Below, one piece after another: positions 63,741 to 64,000 of a stretch of DNA of 64,000 bases (position 1 is its first letter; each line of letters starts with the position of its first letter). Position numbers and translations under genes: made by a program. A model generated the notes under the pieces. That model had not been told where the DNA came from and did not search any database. It saw nothing but the letters and a program-made list of their open reading frames with translations. Location of the stretch: positions 15,848,503-15,912,502 of the forward strand of contig NC_135551.1 in assembly GCF_964340395.1 (NCBI RefSeq), read 5' to 3'. The stretch comes from Glandiceps talaboti. Lineage: Eukaryota; Hemichordata; Enteropneusta; Spengelidae.

Positions 63741-64000
63741 TATTCGTCACCCGTCAGCGGATTCAGATATTTATGTCGATCGCTAGACGAAGAAAACACA
63801 GCGAACTGCAGTATAATTATATACGACGAGGTTTGGAGAGAAACCCCAATGAACTGAAATAATTGTATGGTGAGGTTTGAAGAAAACTCCCCATATGGCT
63901 AAGGGAGCCTTCAGTATTTACAGGGGGGGGGGGGGCCAGAGGAAATTACACATGATCTGTTAGGTAAATAAAACATGACCCTCCCCCAATTCTCCGTTTG

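Overview
The window is nuclear DNA from an AT-rich, intron-rich animal genome, most likely a marine invertebrate. It has no bacterial-style operons. Genes are split by GT-AG introns, microsatellites are abundant, and families of small DNA transposons fill introns and intergenic DNA. A Roc-COR protein ending in a death effector domain fits a deuterostome or lophotrochozoan invertebrate, but the sequence alone does not fix the phylum.

Two genes can be reconstructed exon by exon, both on the minus strand. (1) MRPS15, mitochondrial ribosomal protein uS15m, has seven coding exons between 26208 and 15470. They join in frame to 281 codons. Its introns are packed with mobile DNA: a three-level nest (hAT-like element holding a SINE holding a 5'-truncated LINE) in intron 2, an inverted coding-like repeat in intron 3, a TIR element and a 56-bp minisatellite in intron 4, a SINE fragment in intron 5 and a Mutator-type MITE in intron 6. 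(2) A Roco-family GTPase, 39696 to 31741, is built Roc-COR-DED. It has eight phase-compatible exons, two of them microexons of 21 and 25 nt. Its introns carry a 331-bp foldback and a 135-bp hairpin that ends 10 bp from a splice donor. Its 5' end is unresolved.

Layout: 1-15.1 kb is gene-poor with microsatellite clusters (8.7-9.5, 9.86, 13.2 and 14.6 kb). 15.2-26.2 kb is MRPS15. 26.2-31.7 kb is intergenic, with a cluster of nuclear-receptor-type half-sites at 28.64-28.79 kb and an 811-bp TIR element. 31.7-39.7 kb is the Roco gene. 39.7-44.3 kb holds a segmental tandem duplication and possible upstream exons. 44.3-64 kb is mostly repeats: two arrays of a ~113-bp unit, one inside a composite element at 50.9-52.3 kb; a decayed Mutator-like transposase at 56.66-57.31 kb; several TIR pairs; and a CpG-containing, promoter-like region near 63.5-63.7 kb.

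The most unusual items are the Roc-COR-DED gene with its microexons, the dated nest of three transposons with recognisable target duplications, and the composite tandem-array element whose unit also occurs singly inside the hAT-like elements.
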